Shown here one piece after another: positions 44,933 through 53,391 of a stretch of DNA of 64,000 bases. The first letter of the stretch is position 1. The number at the start of each line of letters is the position of its first letter. The notes under the pieces are model-generated. The model did not search any database and was not told where the DNA came from. It worked only from the letters and a program-made list of their open reading frames with translations. The translations under genes and the position numbers were made by a program. The stretch spans positions 2,914,001 to 2,978,000 of the forward strand of contig NZ_AP021901.1 of assembly GCF_018325905.1 (NCBI RefSeq). The letters run 5' to 3'. The DNA is from Pseudomonas sp. St316. Its GTDB lineage: Bacteria; Pseudomonadota; Gammaproteobacteria; Pseudomonadales; Pseudomonadaceae.

Positions 44933-45861
44933 GGACGAATGCCCCAGGCGAACGGGTCATCCGCTTCGATGATCAGTGTGGTTTCGGCGCTGATATAGGC
45001 GCGGCCGCGAATGGTCGGCACGATGCGCTCGCCCGAGCCCTCGTAGGAAGCCTCGAACTCGCTGCCAATGACACTGGCCTGGCGCCAGATCTGGCCGGGT
45101 TGCAGTTTTCCATCGGCCGCCAGGCACGCCAGTTTGGCGCTGGTGCCGGTGCCGCACGGCGAGCGGTCATAGGCCTTTCCCGGGCAGAGCACGAAGTTGC
45201 GGCTGTCGGCTTGCGGGTCGTCGGCAAACAGTTCGATGTGGTCGATCAGGCCGCCGTCCTCGCCGCGAAAACCCTGCTGTTCCAAGGCTTGCTGCACGGC
45301 GTAGGTGTAGGCAGTCAACGCGTCGAGGTTATCGCCGGCCACGTGTTGGCCATGTTCGGCGATCAGGAAAAACCAATTGCCGCCCCAGGCCACGTCGCCC
45401 ACCACCTGGCCGATGCCAGGCACCTCCAGCGCCAGGGCCTTGCGGTAACGGTAGGCCGGCACGTTGCGCACGCTGACCGAGCGGTCTTCGTGCAAGGTGG
45501 CCTGTACCGTGCCCACCGGGGTTTCGATGCTGTGCACGCCGGGACCGATCCTGCCCAGGTGGGCCAATGACGCCACCAGGCCGATGGTGCCGTGGCCGCA
45601 CATGCCCAGGTAGCCGCTGTTATTGAAAAAGATCACGCCCGCACAGGCGCTCGGGTCCACCGGCTCACAGAGCAGCGCCCCCACCAGCACATCGCTGCCC
45701 CGGGGTTCCAGCACGCAGGCGGTGCGCCAGGCGTCGTGGTCCGTGGCCAGGCGTTGCTTGCGCTCGGCCATGCTGCCCTGGCCCAGGTCAGGAAAACCGT
45801 CGGTGACCAGTCGGGTCGGTTCGCCGCCGGTATGGGAATCGATCACGGTGATGCGTTTCAT
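44929..45861 (-). CDS. lhpA: 4-hydroxyproline 2-epimerase (proline racemase family)
   Basis: A 310-aa enzyme with both catalytic cysteines in their usual places: [10 protein letters not shown] (about residue 88) and [10 protein letters not shown] (about residue 236). Two-cysteine members in this context interconvert trans-4-hydroxy-L-proline and cis-4-hydroxy-D-proline without a cofactor. The start [17 protein letters not shown] is the standard family start. It heads the D-hydroxyproline dehydrogenase genes and lies 112 bp after the GntR gene in the same direction. It contrasts with the Ser/Thr paralogue at 33.5 kb. Confidence 0.95.
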   Translation of the reverse strand: MKRITVIDSHTGGEPTRLVTDGFPDLGQGSMAERKQRLATDHDAWRTACVLEPRGSDVLVGALLCEPVDPSACAGVIFFNNSGYLGMCGHGTIGLVASLAHLGRIGPGVHSIETPVGTVQATLHEDRSVSVRNVPAYRYRKALALEVPGIGQVVGDVAWGGNWFFLIAEHGQHVAGDNLDALTAYTYAVQQALEQQGFRGEDGGLIDHIELFADDPQADSRNFVLCPGKAYDRSPCGTGTSAKLACLAADGKLQPGQIWRQASVIGSEFEASYEGSGERIVPTIRGRAYISAETTLIIEADDPFAWGIRP

Positions 45862-45973
45862 GGGAGGGCCACGTCCGTTCAGATGAGTGACGGCAAGCGT
45901 GGCCCGCGCCCGGGGGTGACGGCTTGATGGTTTTATCTGTCGCCGATGACGAAATCGGCACAGTGCCGGCCCA

Positions 45974-46645
45974 TCAATGGCTTGAAGGCAGGAACTTGAA
46001 CAAGGTCTCGCAGACCCCGGCGATGTGTTCGTCCAGCAGCATCACGGCGCGCTCGACATCACCGGCGCGGCAGGCCTTGATGATTTCCCGGTGCTCGTGA
46101 TCGGCGCGCTCCTTGCCCGCCGAAAGGCTCATCTGCATGCGCAAGTAGCGCTCCAGCTTGTCGTGGACCGAGCGGATCAAACCCACCATGAAGGGCCGTT
46201 GCGCCGGTTCGTAGAGGCAGGCATGCAGTTGCCAGTTCAGTTCCGCCCAGCGCCCTACGTCGTCTTCACCGATGAACTCCCGGCAGATGCTTTCGGCACG
46301 GGTGAAGGTGGCTTCGGTCATGTTGGGAATTGCCAGGCGCAGCACTTTGTCTTCCAGCAACATCCGTACCTCGAACATCTGCGCCAGCTCCGCCTCGGAA
46401 ATGCGCGTCACCATTGCCCCGCGATTGCGCTGGAACATCACCAGGCCCTCGGCCTCCAGACGCTTGAGGGCTTCGCGCACGGGGATCTTGCTGACGTTGA
46501 ACTGCCGGGCGATGTCATCCTGGCGAATCGGCTCGTCCTCGGCAAAGTGCCCGGCCACGATGGCATCGCGCAGGTGGCGGGTGATGATCTCCGAGGTGGA
46601 AGGGGTGTTGCCCAGGTCAGGCAGGTTGAACTTGGATAAAGTCAC
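45974..46645 (-). CDS. GntR-family (FCD) transcriptional regulator
   Basis: A 223-aa regulator with an N-terminal winged helix (about 15-80; [29 protein letters not shown]) and a C-terminal FCD ligand domain whose metal-site histidines can be seen in [15 protein letters not shown] and DEHIAG. It probably controls the epimerase/dehydrogenase genes that follow it, and the transporter operon through the shared GTATACGA sites. A small pathway acid or imino acid is the likely ligand, which is inference. Confidence 0.93.
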   Translation of the reverse strand: MTLSKFNLPDLGNTPSTSEIITRHLRDAIVAGHFAEDEPIRQDDIARQFNVSKIPVREALKRLEAEGLVMFQRNRGAMVTRISEAELAQMFEVRMLLEDKVLRLAIPNMTEATFTRAESICREFIGEDDVGRWAELNWQLHACLYEPAQRPFMVGLIRSVHDKLERYLRMQMSLSAGKERADHEHREIIKACRAGDVERAVMLLDEHIAGVCETLFKFLPSSH

Positions 46646-46674
46646 GGCGGCGGGTCGTTCGGCTTAGGTGGGGA

Positions 46675-46690
46675 TATGGTATACGACTTT
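46675..46690. promoter_or_regulatory. Putative GntR operator upstream of the regulator gene
   Basis: ATATGGTATACGACTT contains GTATACGA (46679-46686), shared with the palindrome at 39411-39420. It lies about 35 bp upstream of the GntR start, in a position suited to autoregulation. Confidence 0.55.
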
Positions 46691-46743
46691 CGCGGGGTGG
46701 TCGTCGCGCCCAGTTCGAGCGACACCTGTGGCGAAGACGCTTA

Positions 46744-46830
46744 TGTGGGAGCAAGGCTTGCCCGCGATGAAGACGATGCGGTCGCAGGGAAAACGAGGCG
46801 CCTGCATCGCGGGCAAGCCTTGCTCCCACA
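46744..46830. repeat. REP inverted pair
   Basis: TGTGGGAGCAAGGC-TTGCCCGCGAT and its inverted copy, between the MFS gene 3' end and the GntR operator. Confidence 0.9.
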
Positions 46831-46860
46831 GACAAATCCCTCACCCTAGAGTAACTGGGT

Positions 46861-48051
46861 TCAACCGTGGGACAGTTGGGTGGCATCGGCCTGCGTCCGG
46901 ACGATGATCAATCCAGTGATGCACGCGCCGACAGTCAGCGCCAGGCCGAATAAAACCAGTGCCACATCGGCACCGAAATAATCTGCCAACAAACCGGTCA
47001 CCACCACCGGGAGACTGAACCCGACATAGGCGAACAGGAAGAACCCGGCGCTGACCCTGGCTTTTTCCGCGCCGGCCATGGCCGTGACGGCTGACAACCC
47101 GCCCAGGTACAGGAAACCGTAGCAAGCGCTGCTGGCGCCCAGTGCTCCCAGCAGCACGGCGAGCAGGGAGCCGACGCTCGCACCCCAGGCCAGCAAGGCG
47201 TAGCTCAACGGCAGGATCAGCAATCCCAAGCCCGTGGCCCTGGCCGGCTGCATGCGCCGCGCCCAGGGCTGGAACAGCAAGCCGCAACTGATGACCGTGA
47301 AGGTCGACAGGCCCGACCAACGCTGCAAGTCGTGGGTCGCCAGTACCGAGGGCAATATGGCGATAACCAGGCCCGACGTCGCCCATGCCAACAGCATGGA
47401 AAAGCTGTAGGGCAGGCTGCCGGCGGGAAACACAGGTAGGCGCAGCAGCGGTGCGTCTTTGATTTTCAGCGCCGGGTCCGGTAGCCGCCAGACCACGACG
47501 ATCGCCAGGGTGGCCAATATCAGCTGCAACCAGAAGCTGCCAGGCGTGGCGCTGTGATGGACGAACAGGAACAGACTGGTCAACGCCGCGCCCAGGCCAA
47601 AGCCCAGGGAGGTGCTTGCGGTGACCCGGTTGGCGGGCGAGCGGGGATCGCGGGTCGCCATGAGCTCGGCCATATAGGCGGTTGATGTGGCCGAGGCCAG
47701 CCCTGTGCCGACCCCCATCATCAGACGCGCTACGCCCAGCGCCTCCAGGCATGGCCAGAGCAGTGTCACCAGCGTCGCGAGCATCGACAGCCCGAGCGCG
47801 ACCAGGATCAACGGCTTGCGTCCCACCCGGTCGGCCAGCCCGCCGAACGCCAGCAGGACAGGCAGTACGCCCAGTACATAACCGGAAAACGCCACCGCCG
47901 TGGCGCCAGCCCCGTAGCCGGACAACTGCGCGTAGGTGGTGTACAGCGGCGCCTGCAGGTTGACCGCGAGGGTGATCAGGCAAAGGCCGAAAGCCAGCCC
48001 CCAGGAATGTCGACGCGATGGGTTCAAGGGTGTTCCTTTAAGGGTGTGCAT
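46861..48051 (-). CDS. MFS transporter
   Basis: A 396-aa membrane protein with 12 predicted helices and the MFS A-motif between TM2 and TM3 (GGLADRVGRKPLIL). The family resembles drug/metabolite exporters. The ATG at 48051 (MHTLKGTPLNPSRRHSW) puts the first helix at about residue 15; a longer frame adds 20 residues without a ribosome binding site. It is divergent from a MocR regulator, a common arrangement in which the regulator controls the exporter. The substrate is unknown. Confidence 0.9.
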   Translation of the reverse strand: MHTLKGTPLNPSRRHSWGLAFGLCLITLAVNLQAPLYTTYAQLSGYGAGATAVAFSGYVLGVLPVLLAFGGLADRVGRKPLILVALGLSMLATLVTLLWPCLEALGVARLMMGVGTGLASATSTAYMAELMATRDPRSPANRVTASTSLGFGLGAALTSLFLFVHHSATPGSFWLQLILATLAIVVVWRLPDPALKIKDAPLLRLPVFPAGSLPYSFSMLLAWATSGLVIAILPSVLATHDLQRWSGLSTFTVISCGLLFQPWARRMQPARATGLGLLILPLSYALLAWGASVGSLLAVLLGALGASSACYGFLYLGGLSAVTAMAGAEKARVSAGFFLFAYVGFSLPVVVTGLLADYFGADVALVLFGLALTVGACITGLIIVRTQADATQLSHG

Positions 48052-48122
48052 TGAAGTCCCGGGGACTATCACTGCCGGGCACAGCGCAAACAAGGAACAG
48101 CCCCAGGCCATTTGTGCTTAAC

Positions 48123-48145
48123 TGTTCGCTCAAAATTCGAGAACA
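48123..48145. promoter_or_regulatory. Inverted repeat between MFS and MocR genes
   Basis: TGTTC-N13-GAACA (48123-48127 and 48141-48145), with further pairing CTC/GAG inside, lies 12 bp before the MocR start and is the best candidate operator of this divergent region. Confidence 0.45.
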
Positions 48146-48156
48146 CTTAGCCAAGA

Positions 48157-49557
48157 GTGCCGGCCGTGGACCTGAAGATCGATCGCAACGTTGCCGAGCC
48201 CGTGATCCGGCAGCTCGTGACGCACCTCATGGGCTGGATCAACGCTCATGGCATCCGCCCCGGCGCGCGTATGCCGTCCATTCGTCAACTGGCCCGGGAA
48301 AACGGCCTGAGCCAGTCGAGCGTGATCAAGGCCTACGACCAACTGGTCGCCAGCGGGGTGCTGGAGTCCCGGCATGGCGCGGGTTTTTTTGTCGCGCAGC
48401 AGTTGGCCCAGCCGGTGGAGCCTGCACCTGAAGCGGATAACGCACCGTGGCGGTTGTTCGACAATGAATCGACGCAGCTCAAGCTCGGTTGCGGCTGGCT
48501 GCCCGATGCCTGGCGCGATGACACCGACCTGGGCCAGGCGATCCGCCAAGTGGTGCGCAACGACAGCCACGCGTTGTTCAACTACAGCACCCCGTTGGGC
48601 TCACCTCATCTGCGCCTGCACATTCAAAAGCGCCTGGGCCTGATCGATATCCATGTCGACCCGGCGCAAATCATCACCACCCAAGGGGCCAGCCAGGGCC
48701 TCGACCTGCTGGTGCGCACCTTGCTCAAGCCCGGTGACCTGGTGCTGGTGGAAAGCCCCGGCTACTACAACCTGTTCAATCTGCTGAAGCTGCATGGGGT
48801 CAAGACCGTGGCGGTGCCAAGAACCACGCAAGGCCCGGACATCGCCCACTTGGAGCAGCTTCTCGGCGAGCATAAACCCTCGTATTTCTTCATCAACAGC
48901 ATGTATCAGAACCCCACCGGCACCAGCCTGGCGCCGAGCGTGGCCTATCGTCTGCTGCAACTGGCGACGGCCCATGACTTTCGTCTCATCGAGGACGACA
49001 TCTACGCCGATTTCCAGAATGGCCCGACGTCCCGCCTGGCCACCCTGGATGCCCTGGACCGGGTGATCTACCTGGCGAGTTTTTCCAAGACGCTGTCCAG
49101 TTCGTTGCGCATCGGTTACGTGGTCGCCCATCCCGAGATCATCCAGCGCCTGGCCGAAGTCAAGATGATTACCGGCATCGGTTGTTCGTTGTTGGCTGAA
49201 AACGTGGTGGCGACGTTGCTGGCCAACGGTGCTTATCGCAAGCTGATCCAGCGCTTGCGCCAGCGCCTGAACAAGCAGATGGCAAGTACGCTGCGCCAAT
49301 TGGACCCGGCCCACTGGGAGGTATTTGCCGAGCCGATGGGAGGCTTGTTCGTCTGGACCCGGCCTAGGTGCCTGGCGGCACAACGGGTGCAGCAGATCGC
49401 CCGGGAGCTGCAAATCCAACTGTCCCAGGGCTCGACGTTCCTGCCCCAGGGCGAGGCGTGCGACTGGTTGCGGTTGAACGTCGCTTATACCCAGGATCAT
49501 CGTGCGCAGATGTTCTTCCAGCGGGTGGAGCAGGAGTCGATAGCGGCGGGCCAATAG
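48157..49557 (+). CDS. MocR-family PLP-dependent transcriptional regulator
   Basis: This 466-aa fusion has an N-terminal GntR winged helix (about 10-80; PSIRQLARENGLSQSSVIKAY) joined to a fold-type I aminotransferase domain. The PLP lysine is in ASFSKTLSSSLRIGYV, the Asn/Asp ligands in INSMYQNPTGTS and IEDDIYADF. The start is a non-ATG: GTG at 48157 (or GTG at 48166). MocR proteins sense PLP or an amino-acid adduct and usually regulate a neighbour. The divergent MFS gene is the obvious target. Confidence 0.92.
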   Translation: MPAVDLKIDRNVAEPVIRQLVTHLMGWINAHGIRPGARMPSIRQLARENGLSQSSVIKAYDQLVASGVLESRHGAGFFVAQQLAQPVEPAPEADNAPWRLFDNESTQLKLGCGWLPDAWRDDTDLGQAIRQVVRNDSHALFNYSTPLGSPHLRLHIQKRLGLIDIHVDPAQIITTQGASQGLDLLVRTLLKPGDLVLVESPGYYNLFNLLKLHGVKTVAVPRTTQGPDIAHLEQLLGEHKPSYFFINSMYQNPTGTSLAPSVAYRLLQLATAHDFRLIEDDIYADFQNGPTSRLATLDALDRVIYLASFSKTLSSSLRIGYVVAHPEIIQRLAEVKMITGIGCSLLAENVVATLLANGAYRKLIQRLRQRLNKQMASTLRQLDPAHWEVFAEPMGGLFVWTRPRCLAAQRVQQIARELQIQLSQGSTFLPQGEACDWLRLNVAYTQDHRAQMFFQRVEQESIAAGQ

Positions 49558-49579
49558 GCAATGGGGGATTGTTCTGGCG

Positions 49580-49653
49580 CCATCGCGAGCAAGCTCGCTC
49601 ACACAGGTTGAACTGCACCCAATCCCCCTGTGGGAGCGAGCTTGCTCGCGATA
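49580..49653. repeat. REP inverted pair
   Basis: CATCGCGAGCAAGC-TCGCTCACACA and TGTGGGAGCGAGC-TTGCTCGCGAT after the MocR gene. The order of the two halves is reversed compared with most doublets here. Confidence 0.88.
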
Positions 49654-49683
49654 GCAGACTGACAGGCAACAAAAAAAGCTGAC

Positions 49684-49702
49684 GTTAATGGGAATAAATA
49701 TC
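49684..49702 (+). promoter_or_regulatory. Fur box upstream of the TonB-dependent receptor
   Basis: A 19-bp site, GTTAATGGGAATAAATATC, matches the Fur consensus GATAATGATAATCATTATC at 14 of 19 positions. It lies 88 bp upstream of the receptor start codon. Confidence 0.7.
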
Positions 49703-49745
49703 AAACGTGAATGAGTTGCTGTATCTTTCGCAACACATTCTTGTC

Positions 49746-49771
49746 AGCCTCCCGATGGGGTGGCTTTTTTT
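49746..49771 (+). terminator. Terminator-like hairpin in the receptor leader
   Basis: AGCCTCCC / GGGTGGCT (one T-T mismatch) around a GATG loop, followed by seven T. It lies after the Fur box and only 19 bp before the receptor ATG, so transcripts from the Fur-controlled promoter must read through it. Confidence 0.65.
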
Positions 49772-49790
49772 CCATTAGGATTGTGCATCG

Positions 49791-51920
49791 ATGCGTCGGA
49801 TTCTCGTTTCACTGTGTGTGCTCCAGGCTTACTCCGTTTCCACCTGGGCACAAGAGCCAGCCCCTGCCACCCCGGCGACCCTTGAGCTGCAAGCCACGGA
49901 CATTGTCGGCACTGCAGACTTTGAATCAGCACAGGGCCCGGTGAAGGGCTATCACGCCACCCGTTCGGCCAGCGCCACCCGTACCGACACGGCTATCCAT
50001 GAAACCCCGCAATCCATTTCCGTGGTGTCTCGCGATGTTGTCGAAGACCTCGGTGCCACGCGCCTGCAAGATGCCCTTGATTATGCCGGCGGGGTAGGCC
50101 GGGCCAATAACTTCGGCGGCCAGGGCCTGACCACGTTCACCGTACGCGGTTTCACCACTGGGGAGTTCTACCGTAACGGTTTCCCGATCAACCGTGGCTA
50201 CCCGAACATGCCGGACGCCAACACCATCGAGCGGCTGGAAGTGTTGCGGGGGCCGGCGACCATGCTGTACGGCCGTGGCGACCCGGGCGGTACCTTCAAC
50301 GTGGTGTCCAAGCAGCCATTGGCCGAGCGCACAGTGACGCTGGGCAGCCAGGTCAGCGATCAGGGGATGCGTCGCGGTACGCTGGACGCGTCCGGTCCGT
50401 TGGATGAAGAAGGGCGCCTGGCTTATCGTCTGAACGTGATCGGCGAGGGCGGCGACACGTTCCGCGACCACGTCGAGACCGAGCGTTACGGCGTTGCGCC
50501 AGTGGTGACCTGGCAGGTCAACGACACCACGCGCCTGACCTTCGAAGGCGACTTCATGCGCAACAATGCGCCCCTGGACCGTGGCTTGACCCATTACCCT
50601 GGCCAGCGCGGCACTGCGTCGCGCGATACATTCTTCGGCGAAAAAGACGCCGGCAAGCTGCACAACGACAACAACATGCTGCAGGTGCGCTTCGAACACA
50701 TGCTCAACGATGACTGGACCCTGGCCGGCGGTACCCAGTGGCTCGACGGCACCTTGCAGGGCAACGCGGTGGAAGGCAACGGCATCGCCGCCGATGGCCG
50801 CACCCTGGGTCGCAACTTCAACTACCGCAAGCTGGAGTGGACCGACCGCGACACCCAGCTCAACCTCACCGGGCATTTTTCCACCGGGGGCTTGGAACAC
50901 ACGTTGTTGACGGGCATCGAGTATGAAGACTACGACTATCAGTCCATTATCCAGCGTTCCGCCGCCGGCACCGGTGCCTACCCGATCGACATCTTCGATC
51001 CGGTCTATGGCCAGTCGCGCCCGGCGCTGACCCGCACGCCGACCAACGACCAGGAAAACCTCAAGACCCTGGGTGTGTTCATCCAGGACCAGGTGGCGCT
51101 CACCGAACGCCTGAAACTATTGGCCGGTGCGCGTTTCGAGCGGTTCGAGCATCAGTACGAGAACTTCACCACCCGCAACGGGGACTGGGATGCCAGCCAT
51201 AACGCCACCACTCCGCGCCTGGGCGTGATCTACGACCTGACCGACACCGTGGCGGTTTATGCGAACACGGCCCGTTCCTTCAAACCCAACACGGGGCGTA
51301 GTCGCCAGGGGGGTGGATTCAAGCCGGAAGAGGGCAAGTCCTACGAAATGGGTGTCAAGTGGGAGGCCCTTGACCGTCAGTTGAGCGTCGATGCGGCGAT
51401 TTACCAGATAGAAAAACGTAACGTGCTCACCAGCGATCCGGTGGATTCCACTTTAAGCGTGGCTGCCGGCGAAGTGCGCAGCCGTGGGTTCGACCTGAAC
51501 GTGGCGGGCAACCTGACCCCCGAGTGGCGCATGATCGGTGGCTACGCTTACGTCGATGCCGAAGTGACCAAGGACAACCGCATCCCGACCGGCACCCGTC
51601 TGCTCAACGTTCCGGAACACACCTTGAGCCTGCTCAACGTCTATGAATTCCAGGACGGCGGCCTCAAGGGCTTGGGCCTGGGCATGGGCGCCCGTTATGT
51701 CGATGAACGGGCCGGCCAGACCGCGGCGAATGCGTTTTCCATGGACAGCTACACCGTTGTCGACCTGCTCGGCTACTACAAGGTCAACGAGCGGATCCGT
51801 CTCAACCTGGACCTGAAAAACCTGTTTGACGCTGACTACGAAGAAGGCGCTTTCGGCAACGTCTATGCCTACCCAGGCGCACCGCGCACCGTGCAGGCCG
51901 GGATTTCCTACACCCTCTGA
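49791..51920 (+). CDS. TonB-dependent siderophore receptor
   Basis: A 709-aa outer-membrane receptor. Signal peptide of about 20 residues (ends TWA). The plug domain (about 50-165) begins HETPQSISVVSRDVVEDLG and includes ERLEVLRGPATMLYGRGDPGG. A 22-strand barrel follows, ending with the aromatic-free C-terminal strand AGISYTL. There is no N-terminal signalling (secretin/TonB short) domain, so it is a plain transporter and not a transducer. A Fur box and a leader hairpin precede it. The ferri-siderophore it imports cannot be read from sequence. Confidence 0.95.
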   Translation: MRRILVSLCVLQAYSVSTWAQEPAPATPATLELQATDIVGTADFESAQGPVKGYHATRSASATRTDTAIHETPQSISVVSRDVVEDLGATRLQDALDYAGGVGRANNFGGQGLTTFTVRGFTTGEFYRNGFPINRGYPNMPDANTIERLEVLRGPATMLYGRGDPGGTFNVVSKQPLAERTVTLGSQVSDQGMRRGTLDASGPLDEEGRLAYRLNVIGEGGDTFRDHVETERYGVAPVVTWQVNDTTRLTFEGDFMRNNAPLDRGLTHYPGQRGTASRDTFFGEKDAGKLHNDNNMLQVRFEHMLNDDWTLAGGTQWLDGTLQGNAVEGNGIAADGRTLGRNFNYRKLEWTDRDTQLNLTGHFSTGGLEHTLLTGIEYEDYDYQSIIQRSAAGTGAYPIDIFDPVYGQSRPALTRTPTNDQENLKTLGVFIQDQVALTERLKLLAGARFERFEHQYENFTTRNGDWDASHNATTPRLGVIYDLTDTVAVYANTARSFKPNTGRSRQGGGFKPEEGKSYEMGVKWEALDRQLSVDAAIYQIEKRNVLTSDPVDSTLSVAAGEVRSRGFDLNVAGNLTPEWRMIGGYAYVDAEVTKDNRIPTGTRLLNVPEHTLSLLNVYEFQDGGLKGLGLGMGARYVDERAGQTAANAFSMDSYTVVDLLGYYKVNERIRLNLDLKNLFDADYEEGAFGNVYAYPGAPRTVQAGISYTL

Positions 51921-51936
51921 GGCCGCGTGCAATCCT

Positions 51937-52025
51937 TGTGGGAGCGAGCGTGCTCGCGATGGCGTCGGGTCAGCCAATGAACTATTGACTGACCAGGCCC
52001 CATCGCGAGCAAGCTCGCTCCCACA
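51937..52025. repeat. REP inverted pair
   Basis: TGTGGGAGCGAGC-GTGCTCGCGAT and its inverted copy, between the convergent receptor and SDR genes. Confidence 0.9.
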
Positions 52026-52031
52026 TTTTTT

Positions 52032-52766
52032 CTACCACTTGCCGGTGCTCATCCCACCGTCCACCGGCAGTATCGCGCCAGTCGTGAAATCAGCGCCCGC
52101 CAGGTACAACACGGCCTCGGCAATTTCCTCGATGGTGCCCACGCGACCGGCTGGGGCCAGGTTGTCGAGGAACTCGCGATGAGCCGGGTCGTGCATGGGC
52201 GTGTCGATGATGCCGGGGGCGACCGCGTTGACCTTGATGTTGTGGGGCGACAGTTCCAGGGCCAGGGCGCGGGTCATCTGGTTGACGCCGCCCTTGATCA
52301 ACACCGGCAGTGCTGCTGGCACCTGGATGTTTGGTTGCAGGGCCACGGCGGCGGAAATGTTGATGATGAAGCCTTGCTGGCGCCCGATCATGTGCGCGGC
52401 AGCGGCCTGGCTGGCGTAGACCAGACCCTTGAGGTTGGTGTCCAGCAGCGCGTCCAGGTCTTGGGGGCTGTATTCGACGAAGGGTTTTGGCAGGAAGAAA
52501 CCGGCATTGTTCACCAGCCCGTCAACGGCGCCAAACGCCTCGACGGCTTGGGTGATGAGGGCGGTTGAAGTGGCCGGGTCCGCGATGTCGCCGGCCACGC
52601 CAATGAAACCAGCCGGGTGGCCGAGGTCGGCGGCGGCAGCCTCCAGGCCGGACGGGGAGCGGGCATTGCCCACCACGTTATAACCCCGACCCAGGAACGC
52701 TTTGACCAAACCCAGGCCGATCCCGCTGGAAGCGCCGGTGATGATGACGGTTTTATTGAGGCTCAT
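52032..52766 (-). CDS. Short-chain dehydrogenase/reductase family protein, atypical active site
   Basis: This 244-aa Rossmann-fold protein has the cofactor motif TGASSGIG near the N-terminus, NNAG at about residue 88 and the C-terminal PVDGG segment. The Ser of the catalytic set is in INISAAV. At the YxxxK site the protein has Lys (VLIKGG) but Pro where Tyr is expected (PVLIK), so the classic Ser-Tyr-Lys triad is incomplete. Some SDR subgroups lack this Tyr. The substrate is unknown. Its promoter shares a bipartite element with the LysR gene at 53.4 kb, which probably controls it. Confidence 0.9.
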   Translation of the reverse strand: MSLNKTVIITGASSGIGLGLVKAFLGRGYNVVGNARSPSGLEAAAADLGHPAGFIGVAGDIADPATSTALITQAVEAFGAVDGLVNNAGFFLPKPFVEYSPQDLDALLDTNLKGLVYASQAAAAHMIGRQQGFIINISAAVALQPNIQVPAALPVLIKGGVNQMTRALALELSPHNIKVNAVAPGIIDTPMHDPAHREFLDNLAPAGRVGTIEEIAEAVLYLAGADFTTGAILPVDGGMSTGKW

Positions 52767-52848
52767 GATTGACTCCTGATCACATTGAGTTGAACCGGTG
52801 CGCCTGTGTTGGCGATGGTTGAGCTCAGGGTATTGATGCGTCAGGGTT

Positions 52849-52896
52849 TGATAAATACGGCTGCTGGCACTTGAGTTGATACGTCATGTAATTAAT
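52849..52896 (+). promoter_or_regulatory. Bipartite LysR-type site upstream of the SDR gene
   Basis: TGATAAA (52849-52855), then AGTTGATACG-N3-TGTAAT-N-AAT (52874-52896). The same two blocks with the same 25-bp offset occur at 53343-53390. Confidence 0.6.
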
Positions 52897-52915
52897 GACC
52901 AAGGCCACATACCCC

Positions 52916-53005
52916 TGTGGGAGCGAGCTTGCTCGCGATAGCGTCAGGCCTGTCGCTATTGATGTTGACTGACACACCGCCATCGCGAGCAAGCTCGCTC
53001 CCACA
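52916..53005. repeat. REP inverted pair
   Basis: TGTGGGAGCGAGC-TTGCTCGCGAT and its inverted copy, between SDR promoter and tautomerase 3' end. Apart from this and the LysR-type site, 52767-53058 shows no gene. Confidence 0.9.
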
Positions 53006-53058
53006 GGATTGTCAGAAAAAAGCCCGGTCAGTTGGACCGGGCTCGGGAGGGCAAAGCG

Positions 53059-53265
53059 TTATTCCTTGGGAAGACTTCGAAACTCCGTCGTGGTCACCCC
53101 CGCGTATCCCCAGTTATCCGTGTCGACTTCCTCGATCACGATATGGGTCAAATGCGGGTCCTTGCCCAGTACGCGCTGGAGGGTTTCGGTGATCTCGGAA
53201 ATCACTTGGGCTTTCTGTTCACGGGTGACGCCGTCTCGGGTAATTCGCACATTGACGAAAGGCAT
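53059..53265 (-). CDS. 4-oxalocrotonate tautomerase family protein
   Basis: A 68-aa enzyme. After Met removal the N-terminus is the catalytic Pro (MPFVNVRITRDGVTREQK). The family forms hexamers or dimers and tautomerises unsaturated keto acids. Residues Arg-39-like and the Trp in TDNWGYAG are in the usual places. The ATG at 53265 has GGAG upstream and gives the expected length. It is divergent from the LysR gene. Confidence 0.92.
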   Translation of the reverse strand: MPFVNVRITRDGVTREQKAQVISEITETLQRVLGKDPHLTHIVIEEVDTDNWGYAGVTTTEFRSLPKE

Positions 53266-53342
53266 GTTGCACTCCAAATGATGGAAATGAGCGCAGGACA
53301 ACCCTGCGCGGTGGAAGGCCACTGTATTTATACGCCGCGGAC

Positions 53343-53390
53343 TGATAAACAAGCCTTTGGAAACTTCAGTTGATACGCGGTGTAATGAAT
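53343..53390 (+). promoter_or_regulatory. Bipartite LysR-type site in the tautomerase/LysR divergent region
   Basis: TGATAAA (53343-53349) and AGTTGATACG-N3-TGTAAT-N-AAT (53368-53390), immediately before the LysR ATG at 53392. It is repeated upstream of the SDR gene. Confidence 0.6.
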
Positions 53391-53391
53391 C

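Noticed and set aside
49711..49944. 77-codon frame starting in the receptor leader
   Set aside because: It overlaps the receptor start in another frame, lacks a ribosome binding site and contains the hairpin; a very short leader peptide remains possible but is not supported.
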